Source of the DNA: G965220305 sp965220305
GTDB lineage: Bacteria > Chloroflexota > Dehalococcoidia > Lucifugimonadales > UBA3495
Reading direction: 5' to 3'
NCBI GenBank assembly: GCA_965220305.1
Contig: OZ244817.1
Span: 2,976,001 to 3,040,000 of the forward strand
Length of the DNA stretch: 64,000 bases
The translations under genes and the position numbers were made by a program. This document shows, piece after piece, positions 44,084 through 52,315 of this stretch. Under the pieces are notes generated by a model. That model was not told the origin of the DNA. It did no database searches and saw only the letters and a list, made by a program, of their open reading frames with translations. The stretch's first letter is position 1; each line of letters starts with the position of its first letter.

Positions 44084-45512
44084 TACTACAGTTGCAGATT
44101 GAAAACGACTAGGATTGGGGCAATCAACGGGTGGTGAGGTGAGGCTGTGGCAGTGCATGGGGATGGGGTGGCAGAGGTCGCCCGGTGGGCTGAGGGTATC
44201 GACCGGGTACACGAGTGCATTGCGGGGCGGTTCCGGCGTCCCGAACCACGTCGACGATCGCTGGACTATCTGAAAGGGCTGCTCAGTCCGGTGGAGCGCA
44301 AGAACGGCTGGCAACTGGCGGAGCAGGCCGGGGACGCCACACCCTATGGGGTGCAGCATCTGCTGTCAACCTACATTTGGGACGCGGACCTGGTTCGCGA
44401 TGATCTCAGGGACTACGTGGTGGAGCACCTGGGCGACGCCAACGGGGTGTTGGTGGTGGACGAGACTGGGTTTCTGAAGAAGGGCAACAAGTCTGTGGGG
44501 GTGCAGCGTCAGTACAGCGGCACGGCGGGACGGATCGAGAACTGCCAGATTGGGGTATTCTTGACCTACGCTACTGCCAAGGGGAGGACCCTGCTGGACC
44601 GGGAGCTTTACCTGCCTCAGGTGTGGGCCGATGACCAGGAACGCCGGGAGGAGGCTGGCGTGCCGGAGCAAGTGGCGTTTCGCACCAAGCCGCAACTGGC
44701 CCGGCGGATGCTGGAACGGGCGGTGGAGTCGGGAGTCCCCTTCGGCTGGGCCACCGGGGACGAGGTCTACGGCAATGACCGCAACCTGCGGCTGTGGCTG
44801 GAGCGGCGGGACGTTCCTCACGTGCTGGCCATCAAGAGCAATGAGAAGTTGTGGGCTGGGACGGACCAGGGTCCGCGCCAAGTGCGGGCTGACCGGCTGG
44901 CGTCTGGGGTTGAAGAGTCGGGCTGGGTCCGGCTGAGCGCCGGTGATGGGGCCAAGGGTCCTCGGGTCTACGACTGGGCCTTGGTGGATATTCGGCCCCT
45001 GAGAGAACCTGGCAAGGGGTACTGGCTGCTGGCCCGGCGCAGCGTGGCCAAGCCCGAGGAACTGGCCTACTACGTGTGCTACGGCCCGACGGGAACAGCC
45101 CTGGAGGAACTGGTGCGGGTGGCCGGAACCCGGTGGGCCATTGAGGAATGCTTTGAGGAGGCCAAGGGACAGGTGGGACTGGACCAATACGAGGTGCGCC
45201 GGTGGGACGGCTGGTACCGGCACATCACCCTGGCGATGCTGGCCCACGCCTACCTGGCGGTGGTACGGCGCCAGGCATCGTCGCCGGGACGTCTGGGAGA
45301 AAAGGGGGCTGCCCCAGTTTGGAGGAAAGGCTGATACCGCTGACGGTGCCCGAGGTTCGGCGGTTACTCTACCGGCTGATATGGAGACACCACCCTACGG
45401 ACGAATCAGTGCTGCGGTGGTCTCAGTGGAGACGGCGGCACCAAGCAACGGCCCGGCGCTGTCATTACCGACGCCGCCTGAAACTCCTCACCACATATCT
45501 GCAACTGTAGTA
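44084..45512 (+). mobile_element. IS701-type insertion sequence
   Basis: The element is 1429 bp, bounded by 16-bp perfect inverted repeats (TACTACAGTTGCAGAT at 44084-44099 and its complement at 45497-45512). It is flanked by the 4-bp direct repeat CTAA (44080-44083 and 45513-45516), which fits the YTAR target duplication reported for the IS701 family. It carries one transposase gene whose stop codon lies in the right terminal repeat. The insertion is clean, so it looks fairly recent. Confidence 0.9.
44147..45510 (+). CDS. IS701-family DDE transposase (frameshifted near the C-terminus)
   Basis: The zero frame from GTG 44147 ends at 45334 (395 residues). The DDE-type core is present: GVLVVDETGFLKKGNKSVGVQRQYSG (first Asp) and GWATGDEVYGNDRNLR (second Asp), with TRWAIEECFEEAKGQVGLDQYEVR for the Glu. 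A -1 shift at 45301-45307 (A-AAG-GGG) switches to the frame that continues ERLIPLTVPEVRRLL to TAG 45508-45510 in the right terminal repeat, giving about 454 residues, the expected size. The run allows programmed frameshifting or a decay indel. Confidence 0.85.
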
Positions 45513-45891
45513 CTAACCGGAACCAACTGACCCGCGTGATAGAAAACGCCCTCTGTTTCCAGTGCAATTGCAGATATGCTGATGATATATACGTGGCTCT
45601 GGTTACGCCCGCAATCTTCAAGGACGCAGCAGGGCCTACCCGAGAATATCGGTGCAAGTTCAGTAAGTACGAGACCGATAACGCCAATCTTCTGCGGGAC
45701 TTGGATTCGTGCGTTTTGCCGAAGAGAAAAGAACCGAATTGGCATTATCCCTCCGACATTGGCGAGCGGGTCAAGAAGCTCAAACTTCGCTGGCCGACGT
45801 ATGACGACTTGTTTGCCGGGATTCCCGACAGCCCAATCAGCGGAGGTCTGATGCGGTTCTGGGAACAATACGGCCACTAGCTGCGCCGGGG

Positions 45892-45924
45892 TACGACGTG
45901 AACGGCGGCCTACTGTTTCACTTA
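45892..45924 (+). repeat. SDR 3'-end remnant, right member of a direct repeat
   Basis: This fragment encodes YDVNGGLLFH, against YNVNGGLLFH in the SDR gene at 42734-43585, and lies just after the broken gene. It is a leftover of an SDR 3' end with no gene body. Confidence 0.7.
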
Positions 45925-45941
45925 TTTACGAGGTGAATGGC

Positions 45942-46196
45942 ATGGCATCCCAGCCGATCAAGGGAACACGCATAACCGTTGACCTTCCTGATGAGATGTA
46001 CCGGCGGGTCAAAGCCCAGGCCGACTTGGAAGAGATGACTATCACTGAGTGGGTCTTGGGGCTGGTTATGGACGAACTAGAAGAAGAGGAGGATGTTAGG
46101 GTCGCCTTGGAACGTCTTCATAACTTGGAGGGCAGCGTTTCCCTGGAAGAGTTGCATCGCCAGCGGATGCAACGAGGGGAAGCGAGTGACCTATGA
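45942..46196 (+). CDS. Ribbon-helix-helix antitoxin of a RelE/ParE pair
   Basis: This 84-residue protein from ATG 45942 (GAGG eight bases upstream) has the RHH start TRITVDLPDEMYRRVKAQADLEEMTITEWV and a Glu-rich C-terminal part (LEEEEDVRVALERL) likely to bind the toxin. It overlaps the downstream toxin gene by 11 bases. Confidence 0.8.
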   Translation: MASQPIKGTRITVDLPDEMYRRVKAQADLEEMTITEWVLGLVMDELEEEEDVRVALERLHNLEGSVSLEELHRQRMQRGEASDL

Positions 46197-46452
46197 ATTA
46201 AATATTCATCGGGAAGCTCAGAGAACGCTGCGAGAGGCGCCTACTGCCCTATATAGTCGGATTTACCGGGAAATGCTGGAACTGAAGCAAAACCCCCTAC
46301 CACGGAGGAGCGTTAAGTTGCATGGCTATGCAGACCTTTGGCGAATTCGGGTAGGACGGTATCGTATCATCTACCATATTGACAACCAGCAGCAAATTGT
46401 AACGATACTTCGCATTGCATTGCGTACCGAAAGCACTTACCGGGGCTTGTGA
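46186..46452 (+). CDS. RelE/ParE family toxin
   Basis: This 88-residue protein starts at GTG 46186, six bases after AGGGG. The order EAQRTLREAPTALYSRIYREML, LKQNP and YADLWRIRVGRYRIIYHID is typical of RelE/ParE toxins (the Arg/Lys/Tyr rich sheet). It would act on ribosome-bound mRNA or gyrase, and the antitoxin is upstream. Confidence 0.88.
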   Translation: MTYELNIHREAQRTLREAPTALYSRIYREMLELKQNPLPRRSVKLHGYADLWRIRVGRYRIIYHIDNQQQIVTILRIALRTESTYRGL

Positions 46453-46571
46453 ACCGTCCGTTATTCTATATTGCCAACTTCATCAAATTACCCGCCCTCT
46501 CAGATGAGTGCAAATCGTCTGTTGGATAACCCAAGGATAAACAGCCAATCAAACCATAAGGAGCAGCCGCT

Positions 46572-47534
46572 ATGAAATACGGGTTTACAGTCCCCGGTCG
46601 CGGTCCCTTGGCCAGCCCGGACGCGCTGATTACCATCGCCAGGCACGCCGAGGAGTTGGGGTTCGATTCCATCTCCATGGGCGACCATATCCTGGTGCCC
46701 AAGAGCATCGATTCCACTTATCCCTACACCGAGGGCGGCGAGTTCCCGGGCAGCGCCACGGGCTCTTCCATGGAGCAAATCACCGCCCTGTCCTTCCTGG
46801 CCGGGGCCACCACAAAGATACGCCTGGCCACCAGCGTGTTAATAGTCCCCCACCGCAATCCCCTGGTAGCGGCCAAGGCCCTGGCAACCCTGGACGTGCT
46901 ATCCCAGGGAAGGCTGGTTGTGGGTATCGGCGTGGGTTGGATGCGCGAGGAGTTCGAGGCGCTGGGGATACCGCCCTTCGAGGAGCGGGGCGCGGTAACC
47001 GACGAGTACATCCAGGCCTTCAAGGAGCTCTGGACCAGCGACTCCCCCACCTTCGAAGGCAAGTACTGCGGGTTCTCCGACATTACCTTCCTGCCCAAGC
47101 CGGTGCAGCAGCCCCATCCCCCCATCTGGGTGGGTGGAGAGAGCCGTCGGGCAATCCGCCGCGCCGCCCGGTACTGCAACGCCTGGTACCCCATAGGCTC
47201 CAACCCCCAGTTCCCCATGGGGGAGCCGGAGCAGTTGGCCGAAGGAATGCAACGGCTGGCTTCCTACGCTCAACAGGCCGGACGTGACCCCTCGGAGGTG
47301 GAGGTGGTCTACCGCACCCACCACTATGAGGTTAAGCCCGAGGGAGCAGCGGCCTCCGGGCCGGACCGGGACCTGTTCACCGGCACCGCCGACCAGGTGG
47401 CCGCCGACGTGCGCCAGTACGAGGAAATGGGCGTGAACTACCTGGTGGTGGACTTCGCGCGAATGAGCGGCAACCTGGACGAGATGCTGGGCAACATGGA
47501 GGACACCGCCAACCGGGTGGTGACCCGGGTGTGA
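46572..47534 (+). CDS. LLM class F420-dependent oxidoreductase
   Basis: This 320-residue luciferase-like TIM barrel is of the F420-dependent type: EELGFDSISMGDHILVPK, LSQGRLVVGIGVGWM, and PKPVQQPHPPIWVGG. It starts at ATG 46572 after AAGGAG. The substrate is unknown. It is consistent with cofE at 29617 and the LLM gene at 57715. Confidence 0.9.
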   Translation: MKYGFTVPGRGPLASPDALITIARHAEELGFDSISMGDHILVPKSIDSTYPYTEGGEFPGSATGSSMEQITALSFLAGATTKIRLATSVLIVPHRNPLVAAKALATLDVLSQGRLVVGIGVGWMREEFEALGIPPFEERGAVTDEYIQAFKELWTSDSPTFEGKYCGFSDITFLPKPVQQPHPPIWVGGESRRAIRRAARYCNAWYPIGSNPQFPMGEPEQLAEGMQRLASYAQQAGRDPSEVEVVYRTHHYEVKPEGAAASGPDRDLFTGTADQVAADVRQYEEMGVNYLVVDFARMSGNLDEMLGNMEDTANRVVTRV

Positions 47535-47919
47535 CCATCTCGCAGAGCGCGGCGAGAGCTAAAGTTGGCTCCGTTCCAACGTGGGGCCTGAACCCCGCAA
47601 AAGTCACCCCTTGGGGTGGTGCATTGGCATCCGGGTGGGCTGCCTAATAGGTATCTGCACAGGCGCGGGATTTGGCCCTACAATGGGGGAGATACACTCC
47701 CCGTTGCCTATGCCGGATGGCCCGACCCCAGTAGGGGCGCCTTTCCGCTATAGCCCGCCTCTGTGACCGCCTACCCCTAGCGGGCGGGCTGGCTTGGCCC
47801 CACGGCGGAGGCGACCGCTTCTATCAACCAACGACCAGCGCGGCGGCCTGTGTCAAGTGGCGGGCCGGAGCCGAAGCCCTAAATGAAACGCAAGCCTCGC
47901 CTCATCAGACCTGCTCGAA
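47535..47919. other. Intergenic region with the left copy of an inverted repeat
   Basis: No gene is supported in these 385 bases. At 47572-47592 the sequence CGTTCCAACGTGGGGCCTGAA occurs in inverse orientation at 50488-50508. GAAGCCCTAAA (47873-47883) recurs at 50508-50518. Confidence 0.6.
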
Positions 47920-48123
47920 ATGGTGTACGATGTTTTTCGAGGGGCAAAAGACAACGGCGAAGGAACCCTCAGTGCTTCAGCGATTGAGGAACGGGCCGAT
48001 TTGCCCCGAATAGATTATCGCTGGGCAACCTGCCGGTACATTCTGGAAGATCTGAAATCCCAAGGCGTGGTTGTAAACGAGCAATCCGGTCCCGGTCCGT
48101 GTGCTTGGCGTTTGGCCGATTGA
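47920..48123 (+). CDS. Small hypothetical protein, possible winged-helix fragment
   Basis: This 67-residue protein starts at ATG 47920 without a clear ribosome-binding site. It has a helical start with VFRGAKDNGEGTLSASAIEERADLPRIDYRW and a C-terminal QGVVVNEQSGPGPCAWRLA, resembling a winged-helix half. I do not recognise the function; it may be a fragment. Confidence 0.5.
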   Translation: MVYDVFRGAKDNGEGTLSASAIEERADLPRIDYRWATCRYILEDLKSQGVVVNEQSGPGPCAWRLAD

Positions 48124-48146
48124 ACCCAACCCCAGGCGACAAGCTC

Positions 48147-50342
48147 TTAGCGCGCGGGAGTTCCGGTGGGCTCGGTATCCGGGCGGTACTGGTGGTGTGC
48201 AAGTATCCGCACGATCTCGGGGTCCGCACCGTGGCGTTGGGCCATGTCCAGAGGCGTCAGGCCCTTACTATTCTCGACCCGCGCATCGGCCCCGGATGCC
48301 AGCAACAACTCCACAACCTCCGGGAAGGCCTTGGGCGATGAGGCTGCGCGGTGCAGGGCAGTGGACCCCTCATTGTCGCGGGCCATGATGTCAGCCCCGC
48401 GCTCCAGCAGCAACGCTGTCGTAGTGGCGTGCCCGTCCACATCCGAATCCACCGATCCGAACAAGGGTGTTTCGCCAAAGTCGTTCCGAGCATCAAGCTC
48501 CGCTCCCCAATCCAGCAACAGCCGCACCGTTTCCAGCTCCTCCGCGCTGGAAGCGAACTGGCTTGCCCGATGGAGTGCCGTAACGCCGTAAGCATTCTTG
48601 GCATGGAGGTCCGCGCCCCGCCCCAGCAGGACAGCGACGGACACCAGACTTCCCTTCTCCGCTGCCTTATGAAGCGGGCTCCAACCGAAGTGCCTCTCCG
48701 CTATATTGGGGTCCGCGCCCTGGTCCAGCAGGAACTCCACCACCGTATCGGGGTAGGGGTTCCACGCCACTACCTTGTACAGCGGCGTCTCACCCTTGCC
48801 GTCCTGGGCATTGACGTCCGCGCCCGCGTCCAACTGCTGCTGGATGTCCGTTATGGTGGCGTCGCGCCAGAAGCCGTTGGTGAGCCAAGTCCCGAACTCG
48901 CCGCACAACTCCGGCATGACGTCGGTGTCCACCAGCCAACCCATCTGACTGGCGACCTGACACGCCGACTCGCCCCAACTGTTGTATGCCCCAACGTCCG
49001 AACCCCTCGACAGCAATAACCGCACCACATCCGGCGTTCTGCTGCCCGCCGCCGCCGCAAGCAGGGGCGTCTCGCGGTCGTTGCTCAGAGCCTCAATATC
49101 CGCACCCTGGTCAAGTAGGAACCCTACCATGTCTGTCGCCTCAATGGGCAGACGCTCGATGCCCCGCCTGGCAACCAGCTCGCGGAACCCATCATCATCC
49201 CTGTCGTATGTCACAGCCAGATGTAGGGGCGTCCGGCCTTCGTTGTCCTGGGCATGGATGTCCGCCCCTTGGTCCAACAGTAGCTGGGCCACCTCTATCG
49301 CGGTCCCTTCGGAATAGCCGGTGGTCATCACGGACACCGCGAAGTGCAGAGAGATCCAACCCCAACCCCAGGAGCGGCCCCGAAGGTGAACGTCGGCACC
49401 GTACTCCAGCAGCGCCTTCACGACCAAAGGGTCTCCGCCCATAGCCGCTTGAAACAGAGGAGGCCCGGAGTCTTCATCGTGGCTGGCGTTCGGGTCGCCC
49501 CCCCGCTCCAGAAGCAACCTCACCACGTCGGAGGCTCCGGAGAAGGCCGCCAGATGCAGGAGCGTGAAACCCGACTCGTCCTCCCCCTCGGTGCCCGCCC
49601 CCTGGTCCAGTAGCAACTCCACGACCGCCGCTTGCCCGTTGGAGATCACCGCCATCGACAGCGGCGTGTCGCCATGTTTGGCCTTGGAATGGAGTTGCGC
49701 CCCGTTGTCCAGGAGCAAGGCCGTCACACGGGGGTCCGGGTTGTTGGCCGCAGCCGAGTGCAGGGGAGTTAGGCCCCTGTCGTCCAAGCCGTGGACCTCT
49801 GACCCGCTATCTACCAGCAGCCCAACCATCTCCAAGCTGTTGAAGCCCGCCGCCCAATGCAGAGGCATCCGGCCCCGCGCGTCCAAGGTCATAATGTCCG
49901 CGCCCCGGTCAAGCAGCAGTCGCATTACCGCCGGGTCTGGGTTGACCGCCGCAACGATATGCAGCGGGGCCAGCCCGTCCGCGTCCAGCGCGTGGATATC
50001 CGTGCCACGTTCCAGCGCGTCCCAAGCTTCTTGGACGCTGGCGTTGCTCCAGAAGTTGGCCTGGAATGGACGCTCCTGAATCGGCATTACTTGCGTATCC
50101 GCCGAGTCGGGAGGCGGGGGTGGCGTGGGCCTCTCCGTGGGCATGGGAAGCTCTGGCGTCGGAGTTGCCGTCGGTGTCGGTCTGGGAGTGGGAGTCGGGA
50201 CTTCCGTTGGGGCGGGTGTCACCGTTGGGGTTGGCTCTGCCGCAGCAGTCGGAACCCTTACCTCATCCTCCGGGGACAACCACTGACACCCCGCCAGCAG
50301 CAACACCAGCAACCCAATCCCAAGAAATCTCCCGATATACAT
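48147..50342 (-). CDS. Ankyrin-repeat lipoprotein with about 16 repeats
   Basis: This 731-residue exported lipoprotein starts at ATG 50342 after AGGGAGG. The lipobox is LLLAGC with Cys19, followed by a Pro/Thr-rich linker (about 30-90) that would extend from the membrane. Sixteen ankyrin-like units follow, one degenerate (near residue 350) and one extended (about 250). Two blocks repeat the motif FW-S/R-N/D-A, ahead of repeats 1 and 11, suggesting that the array arose by duplication of a large unit. It would mediate binding to unknown surface or protein partners. Inverted repeats flank the locus. Confidence 0.9.
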   Translation of the reverse strand: MYIGRFLGIGLLVLLLAGCQWLSPEDEVRVPTAAAEPTPTVTPAPTEVPTPTPRPTPTATPTPELPMPTERPTPPPPPDSADTQVMPIQERPFQANFWSNASVQEAWDALERGTDIHALDADGLAPLHIVAAVNPDPAVMRLLLDRGADIMTLDARGRMPLHWAAGFNSLEMVGLLVDSGSEVHGLDDRGLTPLHSAAANNPDPRVTALLLDNGAQLHSKAKHGDTPLSMAVISNGQAAVVELLLDQGAGTEGEDESGFTLLHLAAFSGASDVVRLLLERGGDPNASHDEDSGPPLFQAAMGGDPLVVKALLEYGADVHLRGRSWGWGWISLHFAVSVMTTGYSEGTAIEVAQLLLDQGADIHAQDNEGRTPLHLAVTYDRDDDGFRELVARRGIERLPIEATDMVGFLLDQGADIEALSNDRETPLLAAAAGSRTPDVVRLLLSRGSDVGAYNSWGESACQVASQMGWLVDTDVMPELCGEFGTWLTNGFWRDATITDIQQQLDAGADVNAQDGKGETPLYKVVAWNPYPDTVVEFLLDQGADPNIAERHFGWSPLHKAAEKGSLVSVAVLLGRGADLHAKNAYGVTALHRASQFASSAEELETVRLLLDWGAELDARNDFGETPLFGSVDSDVDGHATTTALLLERGADIMARDNEGSTALHRAASSPKAFPEVVELLLASGADARVENSKGLTPLDMAQRHGADPEIVRILAHHQYRPDTEPTGTPAR

Positions 50343-50479
50343 ACCCCCTCCCTGACCGCCCTCCCGTTTTGGCTTCATTCAGCTTAGGTGGATGTTCGCC
50401 ACAAGGCCGCCCTAATGTTGGCATTTCATTTTAGGGCTTCCGGTCCCCCGCGCCAGTTGCTCGTCGCCAACGGGCGGAT

Positions 50480-50518
50480 TTTAGGGCTTCAGGCCCCACG
50501 TTGGAACGAAGCCCTAAA
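50480..50518. repeat. Perfect 11-bp hairpin, right end of the ankyrin locus
   Basis: TTTAGGGCTTC (50480-50490) and GAAGCCCTAAA (50508-50518) form a stem enclosing 17 bases. The loop and 3' arm (50488-50508) are the inverted partner of 47572-47592 across 21 bases. A further TTTTAGGGCTTC lies at 50429-50440. Confidence 0.7.
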
Positions 50519-50607
50519 GTTGGCGCCATCAACGCCCGGCTCAGGTTGTGCTAGACTGGAACGGTGGGATGTACCAGGGTTGAGGGACCGACAAAAGGGG
50601 GACTGCG

Positions 50608-50754
50608 ATGGAAACGTCTGCGCCCATCATTGGAATGGTTCTCATGGGGATAGCAGGGCTATTCTTGGTCGTGGGAGTCTCAGGGCTGGTTAATTGGTAT
50701 CGTCGCCCTCCGGCTCCGAAAGCGCTCCGGGCGGTAATTCCTGAAGTTGAGTGA
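50608..50754 (+). CDS. 48-residue single-TM protein
   Basis: ATG 50608 is preceded by AAGGGGG at about six bases. The frame encodes METSAPIIGM, a hydrophobic helix (VLMGIAGLFLVVGVSGLV) and a basic tail RRPPAPKAL before TGA 50752-50754. A short membrane peptide of unknown function. Confidence 0.55.
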   Translation: METSAPIIGMVLMGIAGLFLVVGVSGLVNWYRRPPAPKALRAVIPEVE

Positions 50755-50775
50755 TACTACTTGTACGATAGAGGA

Positions 50776-50970
50776 ATGCCCACAGTTTGGGTAATACTCA
50801 TCCTGCTTGCCATAGGCACCGCTGGCATGAGTACGTTGGTGTGGCTCTCCCCCGCGCCTGCCGACCGGCTGACTCCGGCCCAAGATAATCTCATCGAGAT
50901 AGCCGACTGGATGGTTAGAGCCTCCGTAGGGGCATGGGGTTCGCTGGCGCCGCCCGGCTGTCGGGAATGA
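50776..50970 (+). CDS. Small single-TM protein
   Basis: A 64-residue frame opens with a TM helix (VWVILILLAIGTAGMSTLVWL), then a hydrophilic tail. ATG 50776 lies directly after AGAGGA, so the start is uncertain, and TTG 50761 is an alternative. It lies 21 bases after the 50608 gene and may be co-transcribed with it. Confidence 0.5.
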   Translation: MPTVWVILILLAIGTAGMSTLVWLSPAPADRLTPAQDNLIEIADWMVRASVGAWGSLAPPGCRE

Positions 50971-51032
50971 GCGCTAGAGGAGCGTAACCGGATAATAAAT
51001 TAGCCGGTCGTCTTCAAACGCGGCCTGCTTCT

Positions 51033-52256
51033 TCAATAAATGACTCCCTCCCCCGCCAACCTCCCAATCTCCGCGTCCGACATTCCTAAAAGCTGGCCGA
51101 AGACGTAGGGGTTGTCCTCGCCGATGTTGCTGTAGTGGCCGTATTCCATCGGCGTTTCCGATAGGCGCACCGGCGTGGTCCAGGAGAGGCTGGAACCCTC
51201 CTGCCACTCCGAAGCCGCTTTCCCCCGCTCGGCCAGGTAGTAGCTGGTATCCCGGTAGAAGTCCCGGGACTTCAGGTGGGGGCTCTCGTACAGGTCCTGT
51301 CCCTGGGAAACCAGGCTGGCGGCCACCCCTGCCTGCTGCAACTCCTGCATCGCCCCCTCGGCGGTGCGCTCCATAGTCCACCGGCTGATGTGCTGGTCCA
51401 ACACGTCCTGGTTCTGGCTCCGCTCCAGCAGCGTGGCGAACTTGGCCTCCTGGCTCCAGTCCGGGTCGCCCATAGCCCGGCACAGGGCTTGCCATTCCTC
51501 CTCCGTGGACACCGCAATGGCGCAGTAACGGTCCTCGCCCCGGCAGGGATAGACCCCGTGGGGCGCGGCGTAGGGGTCGCGGTTGCCCCGGCGCTGGGGC
51601 AGCCTTTGGTTGACCTGGTAGTCCAGGATGGCCGGCCCGGTGGTGACTGCGCCCGACTTGAAAATGGAGGACTGTAGGGTGGTCGGCTCGCCGGTGCGCC
51701 GCCTTCGCAGCAGAGCGCCGATGATGGCCGCGGGTTGGAACACGCCGGTATGGTAGTCGGAGTATGAGGTGTTGACGACTCCCGGAGGCGCCTCGGGGTC
51801 GCCGGTCATCATGGAGACGCCGGAGACGTGCTGCACCAGGATGCCGAAGGACTTGTAGGTGTAGTAGGGGCCGTTGCCCCCCAGCCCGGTTTGCCACATG
51901 ATGATGATGTCGGGCCGGATTTCCCGCACCTGGGGAAAGTCGATGTTCCAGCGCGACAGGATGTTGCGGCGAAAATTGGTCATGAACACGTCGGCGGTCT
52001 TGACCAACTCCATGAAGGTGTCGCGTCCCTCGGGGGTACGCACGTCCAGGGTTATTCGCTTCTTGTTGCGCTGGTACTCGGGCTGACCGGCCCCGCGAGA
52101 CCAAGCTGGGATGAAGGCCATTTCGTCCAGCACCTTGTTGGTCTCCACCTTGATAATCTCGGCCCCCAGGGAGCCGAGGATGCGCCCGGTCAGAGGAAGG
52201 GCGACGTAGGGCCCGAACTCGATGACGCGTAAACCGGCTAGAGCTTTGTTGGACAT
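51033..52256 (-). CDS. CaiB/BaiF family III CoA-transferase, catalytic acid replaced by Lys
   Basis: This 407-residue protein has the family N-terminus GLRVIEFGPYVALPLTGRILG and GAEIIKVE. ATG 52256 follows GGAG. The catalytic-acid position, Asp or Glu in the other four copies here, is Lys200 in SSIFKSGAV, and the preceding GxGQ element reads GEPTTLQ. The fold is intact (YPCRGEDRY at about 245), so this may be a non-catalytic or altered paralogue. Confidence 0.85.
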   Translation of the reverse strand: MSNKALAGLRVIEFGPYVALPLTGRILGSLGAEIIKVETNKVLDEMAFIPAWSRGAGQPEYQRNKKRITLDVRTPEGRDTFMELVKTADVFMTNFRRNILSRWNIDFPQVREIRPDIIIMWQTGLGGNGPYYTYKSFGILVQHVSGVSMMTGDPEAPPGVVNTSYSDYHTGVFQPAAIIGALLRRRRTGEPTTLQSSIFKSGAVTTGPAILDYQVNQRLPQRRGNRDPYAAPHGVYPCRGEDRYCAIAVSTEEEWQALCRAMGDPDWSQEAKFATLLERSQNQDVLDQHISRWTMERTAEGAMQELQQAGVAASLVSQGQDLYESPHLKSRDFYRDTSYYLAERGKAASEWQEGSSLSWTTPVRLSETPMEYGHYSNIGEDNPYVFGQLLGMSDAEIGRLAGEGVIY

Positions 52257-52315
52257 AGTCTGCTCCAAGTGCTGCTTTACATGGCTGGGGAGTCAAATAC
52301 GAGCGGTTTGCCCAA

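Larger units (their letters stand above)
43617..45880 (+). pseudogene. Unidentified nuclease-like gene, broken by a codon-3 stop and an IS insertion
   Basis: AAGGAG (43604-43609) precedes ATG 43617 by seven bases, but codon 3 is TAA (43623-43625). The frame then runs to 44083. Removing the IS and one CTAA copy joins 44083 to 45517 in frame, giving 277 codons to the stop at 45880. The junction reads EHDPN|RNQLTRVIENALCF without a seam. The product is not one I can name. WLDLALGAI followed by CFCEMKW has an Asp-x(n)-Glu-x-Lys pattern that could be a PD-(D/E)XK nuclease, and WHYPSDIGERVKKLKLRWPTYDDLF is highly acidic/basic. TTG 43635 could rescue a start but not the split. Confidence 0.85.

Noticed and set aside
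47581..47766. 61-codon plus-strand frame
   Set aside because: No ribosome-binding site or protein-like composition; it lies in the repeat-containing gap.
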